DNA from: Alistipes communis
GTDB lineage: Bacteria; Bacteroidota; Bacteroidia; Bacteroidales; Rikenellaceae
Direction: 5' to 3'
Assembly: GCF_006542665.1 (NCBI RefSeq)
Contig: NZ_AP019735.1
Span: 3,100,001-3,164,000 of the forward strand
Length of the DNA stretch: 64,000 bases
Shown: one piece after another, positions 53,261 through 61,603 of the stretch
Numbering within the stretch: the stretch's first letter is position 1
Layout of the letters: every line of letters starts with the position of its first letter
The notes under the pieces: model-generated
The model's input: only the letters and a program-made list of their open reading frames with translations
What the model was told of the DNA's origin: nothing
Databases searched by the model: none
Translations under genes and position numbers: made by a program

Positions 53261-54880
53261 TCACTGCGGAACGGTATCGGTTCCGTTGAAAAAATAAGGG
53301 GCATAACGGTATCCTTCCTGATCGTACAACTCCTTCAGGCGAAACAGCCGACGGGAAAAATCGGGAAAATCACGTCGATCGCAACTCCACGCCACTTCGG
53401 CAAGCGCAGCCAAACGGGGCAACAGCATATGCTCGACCTGTCGGAAATCGACCATATATTCCCGCCATATATTTCCCTGCACGCCCAGTATGCACTGTCG
53501 CTGACCGCCGTCGAGACCTTCGTAAGGCGAAAATTCGTATGCCCGGCGTACGGTTACGTGCGGAACGTCGTCGGGTCGTCCCGTGGCGACCGTTTCCCGT
53601 TCGACCCGTGCCGGATCATGCGTCTGATAGTAATCGAAATAGAAGTAATCGCAGGGAACCATGACGACCCGATTGCCGTGTCGCGCCGCCTCGATGCCGC
53701 CACGGGTCCCGCGCCACGACATGACGGTAGCGTCCTGCGATACGCCGCCTTCGAGAATCTCGTCCCAGCCGATCAGACGGCGGCCGCGGTCACGGAGCCA
53801 TTCCTCGATCCGGCGGACCAGATAACTTTGCAGTTCGGCCTCGTTCCGCAGCCCCTCCCGACGGATACGTTCCTGACAGAACGGACACGATTTCCAGCGT
53901 TTGCGCGGCGATTCATCCCCGCCGATGTGAATATATTCCGACGGAAAGAGTTCGAGAACTTCGGTCAGCACATCCTTCAGGAATCCGAGCGTCGACTCTT
54001 TGCCGATGCACAGAACGTCCTCGCTCACGCCCCACGTCCGCATCACTTCATAAGGACCTCCGGTGCACCCGAGCCAGGGATAAGCCGCCAATGCCGCCAC
54101 GGCATGACCGGGCATCTCGATTTCGGGAATCACCATAATACCCCGTTCGGCCGCATAGGCCACGACTTCGCGGATCTCGTCCTGCGTATAGTAGCCGCCG
54201 TACGGTTCGTCCGTATACTCGGAAGAGGTCCGATGGTCGCCGACAACCGTCCCGCGGCGTACGGAACCGGTTTGGGTCAGAGCCGGGTAACGGCGAATCT
54301 CGATCCGCCAACCCTGATCGTCGGTCAAATGCCAATGAAAGACATTGAGTTTGTGCAAGGCAAGGATGTCGATAAACCGCTTGACCTCGCCAATGGGTGA
54401 AAAATGGCGGCAGACGTCGAGCATGGCTCCGCGATAGGCGAAAAACGGTTTGTCGTGAATCCGTACAACGGGAATCGTTCCTCGGTTTTCGAACGCCAGT
54501 TGCCGCAAACTTTGCAGTCCGTACAGGACAGCGCTTACGGAACCGCCCCGCAGTTCGATACCCCGACGGGTAACATCAAGCACGTATTCCTCCCTGGCCA
54601 GCGAAGAATCGCCCGCAAGCGACAACGCAGGGGCCGCAGCATGGGATTCGAGAGCGAGTTTTCCTCCGAGAATCGGAGCTGCCATTTCCGAAAAAAGCCG
54701 GGCGGCCCCGAGCAAAGAGTCGGGGGCCGATACAACGGCTCCGGCTTTCAGCCGAAATACGCCGACACCCCGTTCGACGGAGAGCGGACATGGAACAATG
54801 TCGAATGTTCCCGGCCGACCGACGACCGGATACAGACAACAAATGCCAATAAGTGTAATAAATCTTTTTATCAGAGTCAT
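53261..54880 (-). CDS. GH20 beta-N-acetylhexosaminidase
   Basis: 539 residues with a signal peptide (MTLIKRFITLIGICCLYPVV). The GH20b N-terminal domain spans about 25-140. The TIM barrel has YRGAMLDVCRHF, LHKLNVFHWHLTDDQGWRIE, PEIEMPGHAVAALAAYPWLG and the catalytic D322-E323 pair in HIGGDES. GWDEILEGG and GVQGNIWREY follow. It removes terminal beta-GlcNAc or GalNAc. With the GH2 enzyme it could strip LacNAc units. It ends in TGA. Confidence 0.93.
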   Translation of the reverse strand: MTLIKRFITLIGICCLYPVVGRPGTFDIVPCPLSVERGVGVFRLKAGAVVSAPDSLLGAARLFSEMAAPILGGKLALESHAAAPALSLAGDSSLAREEYVLDVTRRGIELRGGSVSAVLYGLQSLRQLAFENRGTIPVVRIHDKPFFAYRGAMLDVCRHFSPIGEVKRFIDILALHKLNVFHWHLTDDQGWRIEIRRYPALTQTGSVRRGTVVGDHRTSSEYTDEPYGGYYTQDEIREVVAYAAERGIMVIPEIEMPGHAVAALAAYPWLGCTGGPYEVMRTWGVSEDVLCIGKESTLGFLKDVLTEVLELFPSEYIHIGGDESPRKRWKSCPFCQERIRREGLRNEAELQSYLVRRIEEWLRDRGRRLIGWDEILEGGVSQDATVMSWRGTRGGIEAARHGNRVVMVPCDYFYFDYYQTHDPARVERETVATGRPDDVPHVTVRRAYEFSPYEGLDGGQRQCILGVQGNIWREYMVDFRQVEHMLLPRLAALAEVAWSCDRRDFPDFSRRLFRLKELYDQEGYRYAPYFFNGTDTVPQ

Positions 54881-54895
54881 TCGTTCGATATTTGA

Positions 54896-55735
54896 TTATT
54901 CCTCGGAAAGTTTAGTCACCCGCACATAGTCCACTTCCATTTCGACCGGCAATTTGGCATCCTCGATTTCTCCGGCCCAACCGCCGAGTGCAAGATTGAG
55001 AATCAAATAATAACGAGTCTTAAACGGCCACTGCATTCTTTGCCGTTCATCCAGGAGATGCAGGTTCATATGGCGAAACGTTTCTACGTCGTCGATATAA
55101 AACACCAGAGCGTCGTCGGAAATCTCGACCGCATAGCGATGAAACGCCTTGATGTCGATCTTGGGAGTCCGCTGATCGCCGGACGGTCCCGCAGCAGTAT
55201 GATGATGGATAAAGTGGCTGTGCACGGTCTGATAAACGAAATCATCGCAATTCAGATGTTCCATAATATCAATCTCCCCACAGGCGGGCCACCCCGGATA
55301 TATCGGTTTTTCCGGCATCAGCCAAATGGCGGGCCAGGCTCCTGGCGCCAGTCGGCCGAACCGTGCTCCGACTTCGATCCGATGTCCCGGACCAAAAGCG
55401 ATCTTCCCCAAACTCCATATACCGCCGCATCTGTAAATCCCGTTTTTCTTCCGTGCCCGCAGGATCAGTTTTCCCTTCTTGACACTGGCCTCCCTGACAC
55501 TCTCTGACATATGTTTCTGCCAGGCAGGCGCACCGGCGGGAATAAAACTCCAGTATTCAGAATCAGGGATGCGCGACTTTTGATCGAAATCTTCCGAAAA
55601 GACAACGACTTCATCCCGTTCCGCAGACCTCTCTTTCAACGAAGTACAAGCCGGCGTTCCGGCCTGTACTTCCGTCGAAAGTAAAGAAAGCGAATATGCA
55701 AGCGCCCCGAAAAACAGTTGAGTTTTCATCCGCAT
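54896..55735 (-). CDS. GH16 endo-glycanase, short form
   Basis: 279 residues. It begins MRMKTQLFFGALAYSLSLLS; the ATG overlaps the preceding TGA as TGATG. A signal peptide leads into a single GH16 jelly roll: VFSEDFDQKSRIPDSEYWSF, AIWLMPEKPIYPGWPACGEI and the ExDxxE catalytic triad E154-I-D-I-M-E159, then DFVYQTVHSHFIHHH and QMQWPFKTRYYLILNLALGG-like end strands. Family activities include beta-1,3-glucanase and the endo-O-glycanases of gut bacteria. Confidence 0.9.
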   Translation of the reverse strand: MRMKTQLFFGALAYSLSLLSTEVQAGTPACTSLKERSAERDEVVVFSEDFDQKSRIPDSEYWSFIPAGAPAWQKHMSESVREASVKKGKLILRARKKNGIYRCGGIWSLGKIAFGPGHRIEVGARFGRLAPGAWPAIWLMPEKPIYPGWPACGEIDIMEHLNCDDFVYQTVHSHFIHHHTAAGPSGDQRTPKIDIKAFHRYAVEISDDALVFYIDDVETFRHMNLHLLDERQRMQWPFKTRYYLILNLALGGWAGEIEDAKLPVEMEVDYVRVTKLSEE

Positions 55736-56439
55736 CAGTTGCCGAGTCTGGTCACACGAACCCAATCGATCTCCATAAACGACGGGATATCTGCATCCTG
55801 AACCTCACTACGCCCGGCCGCACCTATCGAGAGTATCAGATAATACTGCCCTCGGAAAGGCCACTGCATCAACTCCGACTCGTTCGGAAAATGCTGATTC
55901 GCATAACGCATCGTCTCCTTGTCATTCGTGTAGAACACGATCTCTTCATCGGTCAAATCCGCCGAATATACATTGAACGTTCCCTTGTTGTAACCCGCAT
56001 AAGCAGCTTTCCCGGACGGTGTTTCCTGATGAATATCAATATAATGGGAATGAAGCGTCTGCTGAACATAATCGTTCAGATAACTGTGTTCCATAATATC
56101 GATCTCTCCGCCATGAGGCCATCCCGGGTAGATCTGGTACGCAGGCTCCGGCATTAGCCAGATTGCCTGACCTATGCTGCCTGCATCTTCGACAAAACGA
56201 GCACAAACCTCGATCCGACAGTTGTTAAACCATTTCTTGCCCTGAGTCTTGATACCGCCCGAAACGACCTTGCCGTCTTTCTTCTCGATGGTAAGAATTA
56301 GCTTGCCATCCTTGACATAAGCCTGATCCGGACTGCCCGACATATAAATCTGCCAGGCTGCCGTACCATACGGAACATGTGACCAACTATCGTAATCCAA
56401 CCCGTCTGCCTGATCGAAATCATCGTAGAAAATAATTTC
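55706..56439 (-). repeat. Copy 2 (source) of the 734-bp duplication
   Basis: It covers the GH16 domain of the gene at 55735-56832 and the first ~10 codons of the next GH16 gene. It matches 44677-45410 almost perfectly. The upper edge (56439) falls exactly where the two GH16 proteins stop resembling each other, after EIIFYDDFDQ. Confidence 0.9.
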
Positions 56440-56832
56440 ATTCTCAGCTTCGGGCCATTTGGCGACATAAGCCGAAAGATATACGGTGTAATTCTCGGAA
56501 CGCCCCTCTTTGGAGACAGCGAACTCCTGACTTTCGGGCCATTCGCCCACAAGCGACTTGGGATCGGGTGCGATAGTGGCCCCTTCGGCCAGCCGGTAAT
56601 CCACTCCGCTTATCTGTCCGCCGTACTGAATCTCCCCGATACGAGCCGTATGGTCGTCCGGATCGATGTCGGCATGATAATTCAACTCACCGATCGTCAG
56701 AACAAACGATTTCAGCAGTGCATCATCCGCCGGCTCTCCGGGACTGTCCGAAGAGCAAGCTGCCGTCAGAACAGACAATGCACCGAGCAATAAAGCATTT
56801 ATTTTCATATTCATTCTAATTCTTAGGTTCAT
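55735..56832 (-). CDS. GH16 lipoprotein with DUF5018-like N-terminal domain
   Basis: 365 residues. Start ATG 56832 overlaps the preceding TGA; 56814 and 56808 (MKINALLLGALSVLTAAC) are alternatives nearer the lipoprotein signal. Residues ~40-125 look like an Ig-fold DUF5018 domain (FVLTIGELNYHADIDPDDHT, ENYTVYLSAYV). The GH16 domain has GEIDIMEH with E243 and E248 and DWVRVTRLGN at the end. The lipid anchor suggests surface action as the main endo-enzyme. It ends in TGA. Confidence 0.9.
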   Translation of the reverse strand: MNLRIRMNMKINALLLGALSVLTAACSSDSPGEPADDALLKSFVLTIGELNYHADIDPDDHTARIGEIQYGGQISGVDYRLAEGATIAPDPKSLVGEWPESQEFAVSKEGRSENYTVYLSAYVAKWPEAENEIIFYDDFDQADGLDYDSWSHVPYGTAAWQIYMSGSPDQAYVKDGKLILTIEKKDGKVVSGGIKTQGKKWFNNCRIEVCARFVEDAGSIGQAIWLMPEPAYQIYPGWPHGGEIDIMEHSYLNDYVQQTLHSHYIDIHQETPSGKAAYAGYNKGTFNVYSADLTDEEIVFYTNDKETMRYANQHFPNESELMQWPFRGQYYLILSIGAAGRSEVQDADIPSFMEIDWVRVTRLGN

Positions 56833-58319
56833 CAATCATCCCAATCGAAATACTCATAGGGAATCGCATACTCCCACCAATCATAGGTCACCGTTCCGGA
56901 CGAGCATCCGAGGAATACGGAATATTTACTGCCGAACTTAATCTTGCTCGATCCTCCGTCCGACCCGTCGGCGGCATAGGAATTGAACGCCACTCCGTCG
57001 AGCAGCCATTCGTAACGCGTGTATCCGTCAACAGTTTCCGACATCCGCAATCCGATTTCATGAGGCGTGGAAGGGTCGAATGCAATATTTTTATGCACGG
57101 CTGTACTATTGGCGTTACGCACCGATATATCCGTTGTTTTCTTTCCGGCATTCAGATGCCAGCGGATTTCAAAATCGCCGTTGCAGAAATAAAGCGTCGA
57201 CACTGCCGTCGCATCCCATTTCTTGATACGAATCTTGTAATTTCCCGTACAGAACTCATAGCGCAGCAATCGACCCGGCGAGAAAGTAACGTCGCCGTCG
57301 GCAAATGAAGCAGTTCCCTGATTCACCGACCATTTGGTCTGTTCCCCGCTGTTGAACTCGTAATGTTCCGGAACGGGATCGTTCGCCTGGCGGAGAACAA
57401 TGCGCTTTTCGACCTGCGTTACGCCTTCCGCCTTGATTGTCCGGAGGATAATCGTCGCATTGCGGATCGAGGTGTTCGGATTTTCACCGATCGTAATAAC
57501 CAGTTTATCCGAGCCTTCGAACGAGGTTTTCTCAAACGAGAACCACTCCTGCTGTTCGTCTTCACGTGAAACAGTCCATGAAGCATTGGAAACAACATCA
57601 AGACTATATGTTTTCGCCGTATAATCGGTTTTAATTAATGTTTCCGCCGGATCAAGTTGTACGCCGACTTGTGCTACGGTTACTACATGTACCGTTTCGC
57701 CGTGGCGGTCGCAAATCACAAGATCAGCATACCTCCGTTCGCCTTTATTTTCACCGGCAGAAAAGGCGATCTCACCATCGCCTGAACCAGCCAAATCCGA
57801 CGAAACATTCAGCCACGAGGCATTCTCGCCAAGACGCACGCTCCAATCCTGATTCGAACGGATCTTAAAACTACCCGAACTGCCGGTCTGAAGCAATTCG
57901 ACGTTATCTGCATCTTCCAGATCGAGATAAGCGATTCCTTTCTGTCGGACCTGAATCCATTTACCGATCCAATAATCGCTTCGGATAATCAGCGTATCGA
58001 TCCGGTCGTCGAGGGCCGAATTGTCCGAATAGCGGACTTCGACATCGAAAATTTCACCGGATGTTCCTTCAGCGGGAGTAATCGTACACCAATCGTCGTG
58101 CAGTCCATAGACTCTCCACGGATCGGTCGATTTCACCTGCAATCGGATCGGACTGGGTGCGGTCGCTTCAAGGATGTAGGCATCCTCCGCCTTATAGCGC
58201 AAATCGACCCATTTCTGTGATTCGTCGTCCTGACATGCCACTGCGAACAGCATTGTCAGCAAGGCCGGAAGCGCCGCGAAGACGCTCCGACCGTAAGATT
58301 TTCGAAATAGGAGTTTCAT
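56832..58319 (-). CDS. BACON-domain lipoprotein, surface glycan-binding candidate
   Basis: 495 residues with lipoprotein signal (LLTMLFAVACQDD). Three BACON-like Ig domains at about 40-130, 135-220 and 225-315 (SFKIRSNQDWSVRLGENASW; TYSLDVVSNASWTVSRED; VLRQAND). The C-terminal ~165 residues (HYEFNSGEQTKWSVNQGTAS, TRYEWLLDGVAFNSYAADGS) are probably the glycan-binding part. It occupies the SusE/F position after the SusD and first BACON genes. It ends in TGA overlapping the GH16 start. Confidence 0.8.
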   Translation of the reverse strand: MKLLFRKSYGRSVFAALPALLTMLFAVACQDDESQKWVDLRYKAEDAYILEATAPSPIRLQVKSTDPWRVYGLHDDWCTITPAEGTSGEIFDVEVRYSDNSALDDRIDTLIIRSDYWIGKWIQVRQKGIAYLDLEDADNVELLQTGSSGSFKIRSNQDWSVRLGENASWLNVSSDLAGSGDGEIAFSAGENKGERRYADLVICDRHGETVHVVTVAQVGVQLDPAETLIKTDYTAKTYSLDVVSNASWTVSREDEQQEWFSFEKTSFEGSDKLVITIGENPNTSIRNATIILRTIKAEGVTQVEKRIVLRQANDPVPEHYEFNSGEQTKWSVNQGTASFADGDVTFSPGRLLRYEFCTGNYKIRIKKWDATAVSTLYFCNGDFEIRWHLNAGKKTTDISVRNANSTAVHKNIAFDPSTPHEIGLRMSETVDGYTRYEWLLDGVAFNSYAADGSDGGSSKIKFGSKYSVFLGCSSGTVTYDWWEYAIPYEYFDWDD

Positions 58320-58331
58320 GCCAGATACATT

Positions 58332-59852
58332 TTAGAGAGGCTTATACTCGAACGATTCGATCGTCATCGTACCGGTGCCGGACTCGATGCCGAAAAGATA
58401 ATTGAATCCGGCTTGCGTGCTGCCTTCCTGCCATACATCGCCGACATTAGTACTGTTGTCGAGTACCAGCACGTCATTGATCCAGACCTTTCTCGAAAGA
58501 GTCTTGTTCTGCTGGGTGCCGCTTCTTTCGGTCGGTTCGATCCGCAAACGGAGCGACCGGAGCTCCGCGACATCCGTGGGATACGAGCCGTCGGTAAACT
58601 GCTTGGTGTCATTCCAAAGTCCGCCCCAACCGTTGTCAAAACCGAAGCAAACCTTTTGTCCGTTAACCGTAAGCTCACCTCCTGCCGACAGCTGATGATC
58701 GTTGTTGCCGAAACGCAGCATCAGATACACACTACCGGCCCAATTGTTGATCGAGAAATAACCCGATTCGAGATTTACTTCGGAGAATTTCCAGATAAAC
58801 TCACCGTACTTGTACTCGCCTTTGCTCTTGACACGCGCATTGCCAGCGGTTGCGGTCAGCGTATTGCCGTCCAATTGCCCGCTTTCAGGGGTAACGGCCG
58901 TCTCCTGCGTAACGGTCATGGTCTGTGTCTCAATCGGCGAATTTTCAGCCGCCGCCTTCAGCACAATCGCGATTTCCTCATCCGCAAAAGCCCGGGCAAA
59001 AGGAAGTTTCACCGAGAACGACTCCTCGTCGATTTTTTCAACCACGGCATATGCATTCTCCGAAGATACGGTCCACTCGACATTGGCGTCTACATAGTAG
59101 GTTTTCGTGTCACCCGCATATCCGAAAAACAGCTCCGTTTCGGGGTTTTCCAATGGGCGGAACTCCATTCTCCATCCCTCTTGTACGACTTCGATAGTTT
59201 CGGTTTCGAGATCGGTTCTCACCGTCACCACCGCAGTACGACGCAAACCGTCGCTGACAGAAGCCGTTACAGTTACCGTTATGGGGTCGTCCGACGCAGT
59301 ACCGGATGACTTGTCCAGCGTCAGCCATTTCTGGTCCGACTCGGCTGTCCAGTCGCGGTTGGAAACCACGGTAAAGGATGCAGAACCGCCATCTTTTGAA
59401 ATTTCCTCCCGGGGTTGCAGCTCCGAAAGCGTCAGATTGCCCTGACCGGTCTGTCTGACCGTAATAACCGTCGGCTCGGCAATTCCGTCTGCCTCGATCG
59501 TAATAGCGGCCGTTCGGCTCTCATAAGTCGGATTGTCTTTCATTTTGATCGTAACCACCTCGACCAGCGAACTTACAGCACTCAACGAAGGCGAAACCGA
59601 ACACCACGGACGCTCGGCGAAACCCTCGCCGCAATCAACCGTAATTCGCCATGGAGTATTGGAACTGACATTGAAAGTAATGTTCTCGGGCAATGTCGGA
59701 TCAGCGACATACGTATTTTGGGCGTCCGTAGCGAGTTTCGGCAGGATTTCGCCCTGCGTATCCACCGTATTTTCCTGGCAGGCGACGAACCCTGCCGCAG
59801 CTGCGATAACGGTCATTAACCGGAATGACTGCATGAATTTTCGAATTTTCAT
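58332..59852 (-). CDS. BACON-domain surface glycan-binding lipoprotein
   Basis: 506 residues from MKIRKFMQSFRLMTVIAAAA, lipobox GFVAC. BACON/Ig-like repeats with the NxxW pattern: ITFNVSSNTPWRITVDCGEG, SASFTVVSNRDWTAESDQKW, KTYYVDANVEWTVSSENAYA. The C-terminal ~180 residues (YKYGEFIWKFSEVNLESGYF, KVWINDVLVLDNSTNVGDVW, FGIESGTGTMTIESFEYKPL) form a lectin-like domain shared with the GH16 chimera at 44706. It is probably the SusE-type partner of SusCD. The longer frame upstream is shadow over susD. Confidence 0.85.
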   Translation of the reverse strand: MKIRKFMQSFRLMTVIAAAAGFVACQENTVDTQGEILPKLATDAQNTYVADPTLPENITFNVSSNTPWRITVDCGEGFAERPWCSVSPSLSAVSSLVEVVTIKMKDNPTYESRTAAITIEADGIAEPTVITVRQTGQGNLTLSELQPREEISKDGGSASFTVVSNRDWTAESDQKWLTLDKSSGTASDDPITVTVTASVSDGLRRTAVVTVRTDLETETIEVVQEGWRMEFRPLENPETELFFGYAGDTKTYYVDANVEWTVSSENAYAVVEKIDEESFSVKLPFARAFADEEIAIVLKAAAENSPIETQTMTVTQETAVTPESGQLDGNTLTATAGNARVKSKGEYKYGEFIWKFSEVNLESGYFSINNWAGSVYLMLRFGNNDHQLSAGGELTVNGQKVCFGFDNGWGGLWNDTKQFTDGSYPTDVAELRSLRLRIEPTERSGTQQNKTLSRKVWINDVLVLDNSTNVGDVWQEGSTQAGFNYLFGIESGTGTMTIESFEYKPL

Positions 59853-59902
59853 AATCGTAATAGGTTGTTTGATTTTTTTCGTACTGTTTTGCTTGGGGTC
59901 CG

Positions 59903-61591
59903 TTACCAGCCCGTATTTTGCGGAGCGAGATTCGGATTTTTGTAGAGTTCCGACTGGGGGATCGGATAGAGATACATCCGGTCGGCCCATGTCCGCTGTT
60001 CGCAGACTTTCCGACGGAACGTATACTCGCTCCCCGTGCGGGTAATCTCCACGCCGTGGATGCGGCGCTGGGTCGCGTCGCCGATCTTCCAACGGCGAAC
60101 GTCCCAGAACCGGTGATCCTCGAAAGCGAACTCCACGCGCCACTCGTTGCGGAGCGCGGCAATGAAGTCGGTCTTGCCGGTGACGGTAATATCGGGCATT
60201 CCGACATTGGCACGCACCTGATTGATCGCCCACCGGGCCGAATACGGATAGGTTTCATCCGTGTAATCCGGGTCGCCAAACGCCTCGACCATCGACTCGG
60301 CATAGGTCAGCAGCGTCTCGGCATAACGGTAAACGATCCAATGGTGTTTGTTGGAAACCGGCGTGTTGGGATTGAGATCCGTGGATTCCTGAATATATTT
60401 GCGCAGAAAATACCCCGTGGGCGAACCACCCTCGGCAATCGACGCATAATCACTGCCGCCGACATAAGTTTCGATCATCGAGCCCTTGAACTGACTGCCG
60501 TTTGCGAGAATGGTCCGGGCGAAACGAAGATCCCGATTTGCATACGGAGTTTGAGCATTGAACTGCGGGTCGTCGCACTGCCAGCCGTTCACGCCCAAAG
60601 TCACCGGATAGCCGTTCTTCGTCTGGAAGGCATCGACCAATTCCTGCGTCGGGAAAGTCCCCGTGGCGGCAGTCGTTCGGCGGCCTTCGGTAAAGCGGAT
60701 CGGGAAGTTGCGAAGTTCGAACGTGTTGTCATCGCTGTTCATACGCAGCAGGACGACCTCCGGCGAAGTGATGTTATTGCTTTTATCCGCCGGATCGAGT
60801 GAATAGAGACCCGTCTCGATCAGATCCAGCGCTGCCTTCGCCGAACGTTTCCAACGCTCGACATCCATCGAAGGATTGTGCAGCTCGCTCGCCGCATAGA
60901 GCAGTGCCTTGGATTTGAGTGCGAGTGCGAAGCCCCGGGTGATACGTCCCGTCTCGTTACCCGGCTCGCCGACATACGTATTGGGCAGGTTGCCGTCGGC
61001 GGCACATGCATCGCATTCGGCGACAATGAACCCGATCACTTCGTCGAACGACGTCTTGCCGATCGTATTGGCCTCCTCGATGGTCAGCATCCGGGTCGGC
61101 ATGGCGATGTCGCCATAACGCCGGGCCAGTTCGAAGAAATAGAACGCCCGCAGCATCCGAGCCTCATAGGGGAAATAGCGGAGCTGCCGTTCCCAGTTCG
61201 GATAACTCGGTCCGTACTCGAAACGGGAAAAGTCCACATCGGCGATCGAAGCGATGAATTCGTTCGCCGCACGGATGCCGTTATAGAGCGACCAAGCGGT
61301 ATCGTGCGTTTTGAGCGCCGACCAGTTGCCATTGTTGAAATCCTGCACTCCGCCTCCGGTATTGCCGAATTCGGCATCGTCCGAGGCGCAGTCGCGCATC
61401 GCCTCTTCGACCGCCCCGAAATCCTGAGGGATGTACGAATAGACGTTGGTGAGCATTTGCTTAGTATTGTCGAAATACTTATAGATATTGTCGTGCGTAT
61501 TGAGTCCGTTCGTTTCGTCGAAGTCGAGGTAATTGCACGAAACGAAAACGGCAGCACTCAACAAGGTCGTTATGATTCGATATGTTTTCAT
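59903..61591 (-). CDS. SusD/RagB-type nutrient-binding lipoprotein
   Basis: 562 residues with signal MKTYRIITTLLSAAVFVSC. SusD helices and TPR-like features are evident: YNGIRAANEFIASIADVDFS, YEARMLRAFYFFELARRYGD, ITRGFALALKSKALLYAAS, and the C-terminal RNEWRVEFAFEDHRFWDVRRW with LYPIPQSELYKNPNLAPQNTGW-type ending. It caps the SusC barrel and delivers oligosaccharides. It lies 12 bases after the SusC stop. Confidence 0.95.
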   Translation of the reverse strand: MKTYRIITTLLSAAVFVSCNYLDFDETNGLNTHDNIYKYFDNTKQMLTNVYSYIPQDFGAVEEAMRDCASDDAEFGNTGGGVQDFNNGNWSALKTHDTAWSLYNGIRAANEFIASIADVDFSRFEYGPSYPNWERQLRYFPYEARMLRAFYFFELARRYGDIAMPTRMLTIEEANTIGKTSFDEVIGFIVAECDACAADGNLPNTYVGEPGNETGRITRGFALALKSKALLYAASELHNPSMDVERWKRSAKAALDLIETGLYSLDPADKSNNITSPEVVLLRMNSDDNTFELRNFPIRFTEGRRTTAATGTFPTQELVDAFQTKNGYPVTLGVNGWQCDDPQFNAQTPYANRDLRFARTILANGSQFKGSMIETYVGGSDYASIAEGGSPTGYFLRKYIQESTDLNPNTPVSNKHHWIVYRYAETLLTYAESMVEAFGDPDYTDETYPYSARWAINQVRANVGMPDITVTGKTDFIAALRNEWRVEFAFEDHRFWDVRRWKIGDATQRRIHGVEITRTGSEYTFRRKVCEQRTWADRMYLYPIPQSELYKNPNLAPQNTGW

Positions 61592-61603
61592 CCTGTATAC
61601 CGG